Positions 1 through 6,912 of a stretch of DNA of 64,000 bases are shown piece after piece; the stretch's first letter is position 1, and each line of letters begins with the position of its first letter. Position numbers and translations under genes: made by a program. The stretch comes from an uncultured Prevotellaceae bacterium (GTDB lineage: Bacteria; Bacteroidota; Bacteroidia; Bacteroidales; Bacteroidaceae). Where the stretch lies: the NCBI GenBank assembly GCA_937910905.1, contig CALEPV010000093.1:16150-80149 (forward strand), read 5' to 3'. Below the pieces are notes generated by a model that saw only the letters and a program-made list of their open reading frames with translations, ran no database searches and was not told the DNA's origin.

Positions 1-492
1 TTCGACCGTAGGCATCAGGCAGTTGAACGGGTCTGTCTGGTTCCACTCCATCTGGGTCAGGGCAGCAATAGCCTGACGTGCCTTCTGCGCCGGAGCCTTG
101 GCACCGTTGCGGGCACGCACGCTGATAATCTGCTGTGCATAGTCGCGCAACATATTGCGCATGTTAGCTGGAACGGCGTTGAAGTCGGTCAGCTCGTTGG
201 TGTCGGAGTATGCCAGCACCTGACGGGCCACATCATCGGCAGCTACTATAATGTAGCCGAGACCTGGACGATTGAATACATAGAAGAGATTGTGTCCCTC
301 TGCATCTGCTTCAACATGGATAAGCACAGGTTGTACCGACGACTGCACACGACGTGCTGTAGTGCCGTTGGTCTTGCTGAACGACTGTGCAATCTGGGCA
401 GCCTGCGATGCTGGAATCTCGCGTGCACTTACACTGACTACACTGGAAAGCATCAAACCTGCGCCCAACAATAGGGGTAAGATTCTTCTCAT
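1..492 (-). CDS. C10-family (Spi/streptopain-type) cysteine protease, N-terminal prodomain only (cut by window edge)
   Basis: Reading the minus strand from an ATG at 492 gives 164 codons open to the window edge, so the protein continues outside. It begins with a signal peptide (MRRILPLLLG, then a small-residue cleavage region ending VSVSA). The next part, with ASQAAQIAQSF, a FYVFNRPGLGYIIVAADD stretch and a WNQTDPFNCLMP stretch, matches the Spi prodomain that precedes the catalytic domain of C10 peptidases such as streptopain and interpain. The catalytic Cys and His lie outside the window, so activity cannot be judged. Proteases of this family in Prevotellaceae are secreted and often carry a type IX sorting tail. 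The family assignment is inferred from prodomain pattern only. Confidence 0.72.
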   Translation of the reverse strand, partial: MRRILPLLLGAGLMLSSVVSVSAREIPASQAAQIAQSFSKTNGTTARRVQSSVQPVLIHVEADAEGHNLFYVFNRPGLGYIIVAADDVARQVLAYSDTNELTDFNAVPANMRNMLRDYAQQIISVRARNGAKAPAQKARQAIAALTQMEWNQTDPFNCLMPTVE

Positions 493-533
493 TTTAGTTA
501 TGTTTTATGGTTTGTACGATGTTAAATTTCTTG

Positions 534-541
534 CAAATGTA
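534..541 (-). promoter_or_regulatory. Candidate -7 box for the C10 protease gene
   Basis: On the minus strand this reads TACATTTG, matching the Bacteroidetes -7 consensus TAnnTTTG, and lies 42 bases upstream of the protease ATG. I see no good TTTG -33 element at the usual 19-20 base distance, so this is a moderate call. Confidence 0.45.
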
Positions 542-642
542 CGTAATAGTGGTCGGATAATGCACGTTTAGCACTAAATAGCGGTCTGCTTTTAACGTTC
601 TTTTACACAAATATATGCCAAACTTACATTATTGCGAGCGGT

Positions 643-1401
643 CTATATTTCGAAGGTCTTGCCATCGTAGCCAAGGTGCACATTCGGCGGGAGCAGTGCG
701 TCCTCGACGCCGTGAACTCGCGTATGATGGCACATGTGTATCAGCCACGTCTCAGGCGAACCGAGCGATGCCGAGAATGCGCAGGCCTCCTCAATTGTCT
801 GGTGCGTGGCGTGGGTCGCATGGCGCAGACCGTTGACAAACAGCAGGTCCAGCCCCTGCAACAACGGCAGTTCACTCTCTGGAATTGTCTTCATGTCCGT
901 GATGTAAGCCATACGTCCTATGCGGAAGCCGAGTATCGGCAGCTTACCGTGCATCACGCTGATGGCTTGCACGCTGATGTCGCCAACCTGCACCGTGTCG
1001 TGCGGTGACATCTCATGCAGGTTGATATTAGGCACACCGGGGTACTTGCTCTCCACGAAGCAGTAAGGTATACGCTGCCGCAAGCGCGAGGCGGCATGAG
1101 GGTCGGCATAGACATCAATATCACCGAAGACACACAGAGGGCGCAAGTCGTCGAGCCCGCCCACGTGGTCGTAGTGCTCGTGAGTGACGAATACGGCATT
1201 CAGTCTACGGAATGTCTGTGGAATCATCTGCTCACGGAAGTCGGGTCCACAGTCAAACAGAATGCGCGTCGACTCAGTTTCGACAAGAGCCGAGGTGCGC
1301 ATACGACGGTCGCGCGGATCGGTGCTGGTGCATACCGGACAACGGCATCCTATCACGGGGATGCCGGACGATGTGCCTGTGCCTAAGAGTGTTATCTTCA
1401 T
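643..1401 (-). CDS. Metallo-beta-lactamase-fold hydrolase, PhnP/lipoate-type phosphodiesterase-like
   Basis: A 252-residue protein starting MKITLLGTGTSSGIPVIGC. The open frame extends upstream to 1635, but the extra 78 residues read through the end of murB in another frame, and the family begins at MKITLLGTG, so the ATG at 1401 was chosen. The GCRCPVC cysteine cluster (about residues 19-25) and the metal-binding THEHYDHVGGLDD motif (HxHxDH, about residue 78) are those of the PhnP-like branch of MBL-fold hydrolases, which cleave cyclic phosphate or phosphodiester substrates. A later HMCHH segment supplies further metal ligands. No phosphonate genes are nearby, so the substrate is unknown. It follows murB by 41 bases on the same strand and is probably co-transcribed. 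Confidence 0.85.
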   Translation of the reverse strand: MKITLLGTGTSSGIPVIGCRCPVCTSTDPRDRRMRTSALVETESTRILFDCGPDFREQMIPQTFRRLNAVFVTHEHYDHVGGLDDLRPLCVFGDIDVYADPHAASRLRQRIPYCFVESKYPGVPNINLHEMSPHDTVQVGDISVQAISVMHGKLPILGFRIGRMAYITDMKTIPESELPLLQGLDLLFVNGLRHATHATHQTIEEACAFSASLGSPETWLIHMCHHTRVHGVEDALLPPNVHLGYDGKTFEI

Positions 1402-1442
1402 TTCTGAGTGGTGTTGGTCATGTTCTAATAGTGCATATCCAG

Positions 1443-2501
1443 TCACACAACGTTGACCTCCGGCACAATGCGTATGCCATAGCGGGTGTACACATCGTCC
1501 TGCACGGCCTTGCACAGCCGCAGTATGTCCTGCCCTGTGGCGCCGCCGGTATTGACTAACACCAGTGCCTGACGCTCGTAGACTGCGGCCGGTCCCAGCG
1601 AATGGCCCTTCCATCCACACTGCTCTATCAGCCATCCGGCAGGAATCTTCACGTGGTCGGCATCGACATCATAGTGCGGTACCGTGCCATCGCCACCCTG
1701 CGATGCATACAGGGCAACCACGCGCTCGTAGTCGGAGCGCGTCACTACAGGATTCACGAAGAAGCTGCCGGCATTGCCCAGCACTGCGGGGTCAGGCAGT
1801 TTGGCCTGTCGCACAGATATGATTACATCGCGCAGCTGACGGGCCGTGAGGCTGTCCTCAGCTATGCCACGTGCTGCCAGCGTGCTGCGCAGACCGCCAT
1901 ACTCCAGGCGAGGCGAGAAGTTGCGACTCAGGCGAAACGTCACATGCGTCACGGCGTATAGCCCGCGCAGGTCGGTCTTGAAGCGGCTCTTGCGATAGCC
2001 GTAGCCAAGCTCCTGGCACTGGAAGCTGCGTACCGAGCCATCCATCAGGCTTACCACCTCCACGGTGTCTATCACATTCTTGGCCTCCACGCCGTATGCT
2101 CCGATGTTCTGCACAGCGGACGCTCCGACCTCGCCTGGTATCAACGACAGATTCTCCAGTCCGTACCAACCCTGGGCGATGGCATAGTCCACCCATTCGT
2201 CCCACACGATGCCCGCGCCCACGCGCACACGTACCGTTTGAAGTTCTGCACCGTCAGCATCATCCAGCAGCTCTATCGACTTGATGCACGAATGCAGAAT
2301 TGTGCCCTCGAAGTCGGCAGTAAAAAGCAGGTTGCTGCCCCCGCCGATATGTAGCAGCGGCTGTGGATTACCCTCCGCATTGCGCTGGGCTATGAATGAT
2401 TGCAGGTCGGCGATAGAGTCGTAGTCTACCACCTGACGGGCTCGCACGTCAATACCGAAGGTGTTGCGCCCAAGTAGGGATGTATCTGTCGATGTTGTCA
2501 T
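1443..2501 (-). CDS. murB: UDP-N-acetylmuramate dehydrogenase (UDP-N-acetylenolpyruvoylglucosamine reductase)
   Basis: MurB reduces UDP-GlcNAc-enolpyruvate to UDP-MurNAc with NADPH and FAD, the second committed step of peptidoglycan precursor synthesis in the cytoplasm. The 352-residue protein has the N-terminal FAD-binding segment (NTFGIDVRA, then HIGGGSNLLF near residue 50), the LSLIPGEVGASAVQNIGAYG loop, the GYGYRKSRFK segment that contributes the substrate-binding Tyr/Arg, and the AGSFFVNPVV motif with the catalytic Ser. The presence of the Tyr-containing GYGYR region makes it type I. The end (VPEVNVV) is canonical. Only three bases separate it from the upstream DUF4348 lipoprotein gene, so the two are translated from one message. 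Confidence 0.96.
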   Translation of the reverse strand: MTTSTDTSLLGRNTFGIDVRARQVVDYDSIADLQSFIAQRNAEGNPQPLLHIGGGSNLLFTADFEGTILHSCIKSIELLDDADGAELQTVRVRVGAGIVWDEWVDYAIAQGWYGLENLSLIPGEVGASAVQNIGAYGVEAKNVIDTVEVVSLMDGSVRSFQCQELGYGYRKSRFKTDLRGLYAVTHVTFRLSRNFSPRLEYGGLRSTLAARGIAEDSLTARQLRDVIISVRQAKLPDPAVLGNAGSFFVNPVVTRSDYERVVALYASQGGDGTVPHYDVDADHVKIPAGWLIEQCGWKGHSLGPAAVYERQALVLVNTGGATGQDILRLCKAVQDDVYTRYGIRIVPEVNVV

Positions 2502-2504
2502 AGT

Positions 2505-3413
2505 TCAATTCTCGAATCCGGTGAGCTTCCAGTGCCCATTGTCGCGACGGAAGTAGAACAGCGCCTGGAAGCCGCCGCCGAAGCCCTGCATCTGCATGAC
2601 AATCCTGTACGGGTCGTGGTACGACTGTCCGTAGCGTATGTTGGTGATGGCGTCGTGAGGCAGTTCGGGTGCAAACTCCCGCCACTGGTCGCTGTCAATG
2701 GTGCCCTCGATGATACCCTCGTCACTGTTGTCGTCGGCAGTGACATAGTGGAGGTGCGGTGCCAGATGCCGCTGCTGGTACAGGCTGTCCGTTGCAAACT
2801 GGCTGTAGAAGTAAAGGAACTCGCCCAGCGGGTGGTGGTCGAAGTCCTCATTGTCTATTGATACAAGAATCCACTGCCCGCGCTCATCACGCTCGAAATG
2901 CAGTGTGGTGATGGTGTGGCTATGAAGGTATATCTGCTCCACAGCTGCACTGGCCTCAACAGGCGTCTCGCTCATCTGCATCATCTCCGTCTCCGAGTTC
3001 CACAGTACTGTGCAGAAGTCCTGACGCATGAACAGGTAGCGGTGCTGCCACTCGGACGCGGCAATGGTGTCGGCATCTGCGCCATCGGTGGTCACGACCA
3101 TTGGAAAACTCACGCGCTGACGCTGGAAAGAGCTCTTCATGTCGAAGTTCACCACGAAGTCGTCGAACACCTCGTCCACTGTATGCGACACCGGCTGCTG
3201 TTCCATCAGGTCCTCCTCGGTGGGCAGGCTGTCGACCGGCGACGGCAGCTGAGCGGTGGTATCGGTGTTGACATGCACCTGATCGACCTCAAAGCCTAGG
3301 CTCTGCATAGGACTCTTGCCTCCGCAGGCACCAAGCAGCACACACCAGAGACTGATTGCTACAGGTTTAGCTGCCCACAGGACAGCCGCGCGCATTCGAT
3401 GAAAAGGCTTCAT
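2505..3413 (-). CDS. DUF4348-family lipoprotein
   Basis: 302 residues from the ATG at 3413; the open frame extends to 3491 but that would place the start upstream of the candidate promoter. The N-terminus has a signal peptide with a lipobox (LLGAC, Cys about residue 28), so the product should be a lipoprotein. The body, starting near VDEVFDDFVVNFDM and continuing with RQRVSFPMVV and ending GHWKLTGFEN, resembles the Bacteroidales DUF4348 family, whose biochemical role is unknown to me. Spacing to murB is three bases, suggesting operon expression with a cell-wall gene, but that does not define its function. Confidence 0.75.
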   Translation of the reverse strand: MKPFHRMRAAVLWAAKPVAISLWCVLLGACGGKSPMQSLGFEVDQVHVNTDTTAQLPSPVDSLPTEEDLMEQQPVSHTVDEVFDDFVVNFDMKSSFQRQRVSFPMVVTTDGADADTIAASEWQHRYLFMRQDFCTVLWNSETEMMQMSETPVEASAAVEQIYLHSHTITTLHFERDERGQWILVSIDNEDFDHHPLGEFLYFYSQFATDSLYQQRHLAPHLHYVTADDNSDEGIIEGTIDSDQWREFAPELPHDAITNIRYGQSYHDPYRIVMQMQGFGGGFQALFYFRRDNGHWKLTGFEN

Positions 3414-3464
3414 AACGCAAGTACAAGTAACACTTTGACGATACCCTTTTGATATAAAAACGCG

Positions 3465-3472
3465 CAAAAGTA
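3465..3472 (-). promoter_or_regulatory. Candidate -7 box for the DUF4348-murB-hydrolase operon
   Basis: Minus-strand TACTTTTG, a TAnnTTTG match, 52 bases upstream of the DUF4348 ATG. The upstream region at the -33 distance shows no clean TTTG. It lies back to back with the pheS promoter. Confidence 0.5.
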
Positions 3473-3516
3473 GTGTTATTTTTGCTTGCATGGCACGCTG
3501 TTTGGCAGGAAATCTC

Positions 3517-3524
3517 TACCTTTG
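3517..3524 (+). promoter_or_regulatory. Candidate -7 box for pheS
   Basis: TACCTTTG, an exact TAnnTTTG match, predicts transcription starting near 3531. This is downstream of the first possible start codon of the open frame (3490) and upstream of the ATG at 3559, so it settles the pheS start. Confidence 0.65.
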
Positions 3525-3558
3525 CAAAGTTTTTGGCAAATATCAATTTACCCATACC

Positions 3559-4578
3559 ATGCTTGATAGAATACGTCAATTGATGGAGGAGGTCAACAAC
3601 CTCCACGCTACAACGCCCGCTGAAGCCGAGCAACTACGCATACGTTTCCTAAGCAAGAAGGGCGAAATCGCAGCCCTGATGAACGACTTCCGCTCTGTAC
3701 CGGCCGAATTGAAACGTGAGGTAGGACAACGCGTGAACGAGCTGAAGAATCTGGCCACAGAGCGTATCAACCAGCTTAAGGCCGAGGCAGCAGTGGCCGA
3801 GACCACTACCAGCCATATTGACCTGACACGTACCGCCTACCCGATACAGATAGGCACCAGACACCCTCTGACCATAGTCAAGAACGAGATAGTGGACATC
3901 TTCAGTCGCCTGGGATTCACGCTGGCAGAAGGTCCCGAAGTCGAGGACGACTGGCACGTATACTCCTCCATGAACTTCGCCGACGACCATCCGGCACGCG
4001 ACATGCAGGATACATTCTTCGTCGAAGCCCACCCGGACATCATACTGCGCAGTCACACGTCCAGTGTTCAGGCACGTGTGATGGAGCGTCAGCAGCCACC
4101 TATACGCGTGATATGCCCGGGCCGCGTGTACCGCAACGAGGCAATCTCTGCCCGCGCACACTGCTTCTTCCACCAGGTTGAGGGACTGTACGTAGACGAG
4201 AAGGTATCGTTCAAGGACCTGAAGCAGGTACTGCTACTGTTTGCACAGGAGATGTTCGGCAGCGAGACCAAGATTCGCCTGCGTCCCAGCTACTTCCCAT
4301 TCACAGAGCCATCGGCCGAGATGGATGTCAGCTGCACAATCTGCGGCGGAAAGGGATGTTCGATGTGCAAGGGCGAGGGCTGGCTGGAGATTCTGGGCTG
4401 CGGTATGGTCGACCCGGCCGTGCTCGAGGCCAACGGCATAGACAGCACACGCTACTCCGGCTACGCCTTCGGCATGGGCATTGAGCGCATAGCCAACCTC
4501 AAGTATCAGGTCAAGGACCTGCGCATGTTCTCAGAGAACGACGTGCGATTCCTGCGCGAGTTCACAGCCGCCAACTGA
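3559..4578 (+). CDS. pheS: Phenylalanine--tRNA ligase alpha subunit
   Basis: 339 residues, the usual length for the family. The catalytic alpha chain of the (alpha-beta)2 class II synthetase charges tRNA-Phe. The N-terminal coiled-coil arm spans about residues 1-85. Motif 1 is around SRLGFTLAEGPEVEDDWHVY, motif 2 is GRVYRNEAISARAHCFFHQ and motif 3 is GYAFGMGIERIANLKY. Between motifs 2 and 3 a CTICGGKGCSMCKG cysteine cluster resembles the zinc-ribbon-like knuckle present in many bacterial PheS proteins. The ATG at 3559 was preferred over 3490 because the promoter box lies between them. pheT is not adjacent, which is usual in this order. Confidence 0.97.
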   Translation: MLDRIRQLMEEVNNLHATTPAEAEQLRIRFLSKKGEIAALMNDFRSVPAELKREVGQRVNELKNLATERINQLKAEAAVAETTTSHIDLTRTAYPIQIGTRHPLTIVKNEIVDIFSRLGFTLAEGPEVEDDWHVYSSMNFADDHPARDMQDTFFVEAHPDIILRSHTSSVQARVMERQQPPIRVICPGRVYRNEAISARAHCFFHQVEGLYVDEKVSFKDLKQVLLLFAQEMFGSETKIRLRPSYFPFTEPSAEMDVSCTICGGKGCSMCKGEGWLEILGCGMVDPAVLEANGIDSTRYSGYAFGMGIERIANLKYQVKDLRMFSENDVRFLREFTAAN

Positions 4579-5237
4579 TGCACCCGACAGGCATCACAGC
4601 TATGACCATGCTCTCGGTGCGTGCAGCCACACTCTGCTTTGCAGAGAAGCCTCTTTTTCAAGACCTCAATCTGGAAGTGGCAGCAGGCGATGTAGTGGGT
4701 ATCAGCGGCGACAGCGGCAGCGGCAAGACTTCTCTATTGCGTGCCATCCTAGGCTTCGTGCCCCTGCAGAGCGGGAGCATAGAGGTGGGTGGCCTCGAGC
4801 TGTCGACCGACACAGCCGACATCATCAGGCGTACCACAGCCTACCTGCCGCAGGAGATAAATATTGTAGCATCGTCGGCAACAGAGCTGCTCGACACCAC
4901 CTTAAGACTACGGCACCACGCGGCACAGCACAAGAAGCTGACCGAGCGGGCACATCAGTTTGCCCTGCAGCTGGGTCTCACGCGCGAAGCACTGAACAGC
5001 ACGGAGGCATCCAAGCTGTCGGGCGGACAGCGGCAACGACTACTGCTGGCTGCTGCACTGGCATCGCCGGCACCGCTACTGCTGCTTGACGAGCCAACGT
5101 CGGCACTCGACCAAGGCAACGCACAGACGGTGGCACAGCTGATACACCAAGTGTGCGAGGACGAGCACAGAGCAGCCATCGTAGTGAGCCACAACCCCGA
5201 CCTATTCCAGCATTGCCATAACGTAATAAACCTATAA
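4578..5237 (+). CDS. ABC transporter ATP-binding protein, orphan (YbbL/FetA-like size)
   Basis: 219 residues with a full set of ABC ATPase motifs: Walker A GDSGSGKTS (about residue 41), Q-loop in YLPQE, signature LSGGQRQRL (about 146), Walker B LLLLDEPTSALD and switch histidine in VVSHN. The ATG overlaps the last base of the pheS stop (TGATG), indicating translational coupling; internal ATGs at codons 9 and 11 are alternative starts. No permease gene is adjacent, so the transport partner is not known from this window. Short single-domain ATPases of this kind often pair with YbbM/FetB-like permeases, but that is only a size and motif resemblance. Confidence 0.88.
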   Translation: MHPTGITAMTMLSVRAATLCFAEKPLFQDLNLEVAAGDVVGISGDSGSGKTSLLRAILGFVPLQSGSIEVGGLELSTDTADIIRRTTAYLPQEINIVASSATELLDTTLRLRHHAAQHKKLTERAHQFALQLGLTREALNSTEASKLSGGQRQRLLLAAALASPAPLLLLDEPTSALDQGNAQTVAQLIHQVCEDEHRAAIVVSHNPDLFQHCHNVINL

Positions 5238-5242
5238 GCGCC

Positions 5243-6157
5243 ATGAAAGTTGCATTGATACAGCAGGCGTGCACCGCCGACAAGGAGGACAACATCCGCC
5301 GCCTTGAACACAGTATTGAACAAGTGGCAGCCGAAGGTGCTGAACTGGTGGTACTGCAGGAGCTGCACAACACCCTGTACTTCTGCCAGACCGAGGACAC
5401 GCGCAACTTCGACCTCGCCGAGAGCATACCCGGTCTGTCGACTGCACGCTTCGGCACGCTGGCCAAGCGGCTGGGCATAGTCATTGTGACCAGCCTCTTT
5501 GAGCGCCGCGCCGTGGGCCTATACCACAACACGGCAGTGGTCATCGAGCGCGATGGCACCATCGCAGGCGTGCAGCGCAAGATGCACATCCCCGACGACC
5601 CAGCCTACTACGAGAAGTTCTACTTCGCACCCGGCGACCTCGGATTCCAACCTATAGCGACATCCGTGGGACGCATCGGCGTACTCATCTGCTGGGACCA
5701 GTGGTACCCGGAAGCCGCACGACTGATGGCTATGGCCGGTGCAGACATGCTTGTCTACCCCACCGCAATAGGCTACGACAGGGGCGACACACCAGCCGAG
5801 CAGCAGCGCCAGCGCGATGCATGGCAGATTGTTCAGCGAGGCCACGCTGTGGCCAACGGGTTGCCGGTTATAGCCGTGAACCGTGTAGGACACGAGCCCT
5901 GCCCCGCCGATGCATCTACAGGCATCGACTTCTGGGGCAGCAGCTTCGCCTGCGGGCCACAGGGAGAACTGCTGGCTCTGGCATCGGGCAACGATGAACA
6001 AAACATCGTAGTGGACATCGACATAGAGCGGAGCGAGCAGGTACGACGCTGGTGGCCATTCCTGCGCGACCGCCGCATCGATGCTTATGCCGACTTGACA
6101 AAGCGTTTCATCGATGCCAGCACGCCATCCGCAAATCCGCGCCGCCAAAACATGTAA
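5243..6157 (+). CDS. aguB: N-carbamoylputrescine amidase
   Basis: A 304-residue nitrilase-superfamily enzyme. The Glu-Lys-Cys triad is visible as E40 (VVLQELH), K113 (QRKMHIPDD) and C150 (VLICWDQWYPEAA). The IPDDPAYYEKFYF and WDQWYPE stretches are those of AguB, which hydrolyses N-carbamoylputrescine to putrescine, CO2 and ammonia in the agmatine deiminase route. It starts five bases after the ABC ATPase stop. Its usual partner aguA (agmatine deiminase) is not in the window. The last codons lie within the first unit of a 23-base tandem repeat. Confidence 0.92.
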   Translation: MKVALIQQACTADKEDNIRRLEHSIEQVAAEGAELVVLQELHNTLYFCQTEDTRNFDLAESIPGLSTARFGTLAKRLGIVIVTSLFERRAVGLYHNTAVVIERDGTIAGVQRKMHIPDDPAYYEKFYFAPGDLGFQPIATSVGRIGVLICWDQWYPEAARLMAMAGADMLVYPTAIGYDRGDTPAEQQRQRDAWQIVQRGHAVANGLPVIAVNRVGHEPCPADASTGIDFWGSSFACGPQGELLALASGNDEQNIVVDIDIERSEQVRRWWPFLRDRRIDAYADLTKRFIDASTPSANPRRQNM

Positions 6158-6192
6158 TGTCACACACGAGACATATGTAATGTCACACACGA
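6152..6192. repeat. Two-copy tandem repeat, 23-base period, overlapping the aguB stop
   Basis: ATGTAATGTCACACACGA occurs at 6152 and again at 6175. The first unit contains the final Met and TAA stop of aguB, so the gene's 3' end has been duplicated. Confidence 0.85.
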
Positions 6193-6196
6193 AACA

Positions 6197-6229
6197 GGAG
6201 GATGCCCAGTTACGGTGTTCTCCTTTTTG
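6197..6229 (+). terminator. Intrinsic terminator after aguB
   Basis: GGAGGATGCC pairs with GGTGTTCTCC (ten pairs including G-T wobbles) around a short loop and is followed directly by a T-run (TTTTTGT). It ends the pheS-ABC-aguB transcript. Confidence 0.7.
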
Positions 6230-6232
6230 TAT

Positions 6233-6456
6233 TAAGTGATGGTTAAGGTGGGTTCTATTAATTCGCTTTGTCCTATTTGAAGCTTATTTTTGAGTGCAGA
6301 GTGTCAGCTGATGAGGGAGCATAGCGGGCTATGTGACCGAAGAAGCTGACACTCTGCACCAAAAAGAAGCGGAAAGAGGGCAAAACGTTAATCACATTAT
6401 TCATCATTTATTAACGGTGGGAATTAATAGAACCCACCTTATTTAACCATCACTAA
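6233..6456. repeat. Palindromic intergenic element, copy 1 (variant arms)
   Basis: About 224 bases bounded by AAGTGATGGTTA and its complement TTTAACCATCACT. Next to these ends is an inverted pair, AGGTGGGTTCTATTAATT at 6245 and AATTAATAGAACCCACCT near 6422. A second inner pair, GTGCAGAGTGTCAGCT and AGCTGACACTCTGCAC, flanks a small palindrome ATAGCGGGCTAT (6321-6332). The outer ends and the core match the elements at 13582 and 62208, but the inverted arms differ. No coding potential was seen. Confidence 0.8.
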
Positions 6457-6559
6457 ATCAATATACAAGGAATCACATCGATTTTGGGTACAACAAATTG
6501 GACACCCTATCTTGCAAGGTACAGAAAAGGGCAAAGGCCGCTGCCAGCAGCAGCCCCTT

Positions 6560-6751
6560 GGGAGCGCGGGCGGCTCGCCTGCAAAAGTCCCCTTTATCCT
6601 ATCGGCTACATATGATTTTGGGAAATATGATATCACTAATATCACTAATCGGTGTATGTCCATGTATATCAGGGACTTCAATCAGTGCAAAAGCACGTGC
6701 AAATGAGTGTAAAAGTGATATTATCCCTGGGAGCGCAGGCGGCTCGCCTGC
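6560..6751 (+). repeat. REP-flanked intergenic block, direct copy
   Basis: The block begins and ends with the same 23-base REP-like sequence (GGGAGCGC, then GGGCGG or AGGCGG, then CTCGCCTGC) at 6560-6582 and 6729-6751. Between them lies an AT-rich stretch with ATATCACTAATATCACTAAT and GTGCAAATGAGTGTAAAAG. Positions 6589-6751 recur almost unchanged and inverted at 35101-35264. Short open frames here look like readings of the repeat, not genes. Confidence 0.85.
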
Positions 6752-6821
6752 ATGATAGAAACAAGCCAGCAAAAGTTAAATCAATAAATTGCACACTGAC
6801 GGGCAAAATATGCCATAATTG

Positions 6822-6853
6822 TTTGGTTCGCTAAACCATGTTGTGTACTTTTG
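6822..6853 (+). promoter_or_regulatory. Promoter of the LruC lipoprotein pair
   Basis: TTTG (6822-6825), 20 bases, then TACTTTTG (6846-6853): one of the best fits in the window to the Bacteroidetes TTTG-N19/20-TAnnTTTG promoter. Transcription would start near 6860, leaving a leader of about 50 bases to the ATG at 6913. Confidence 0.75.
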
Positions 6854-6912
6854 CACAATACTATAATGAATATGCGCACGTGTTCTCGCGTGCAAAACAA
6901 CAAGGTTTACAT

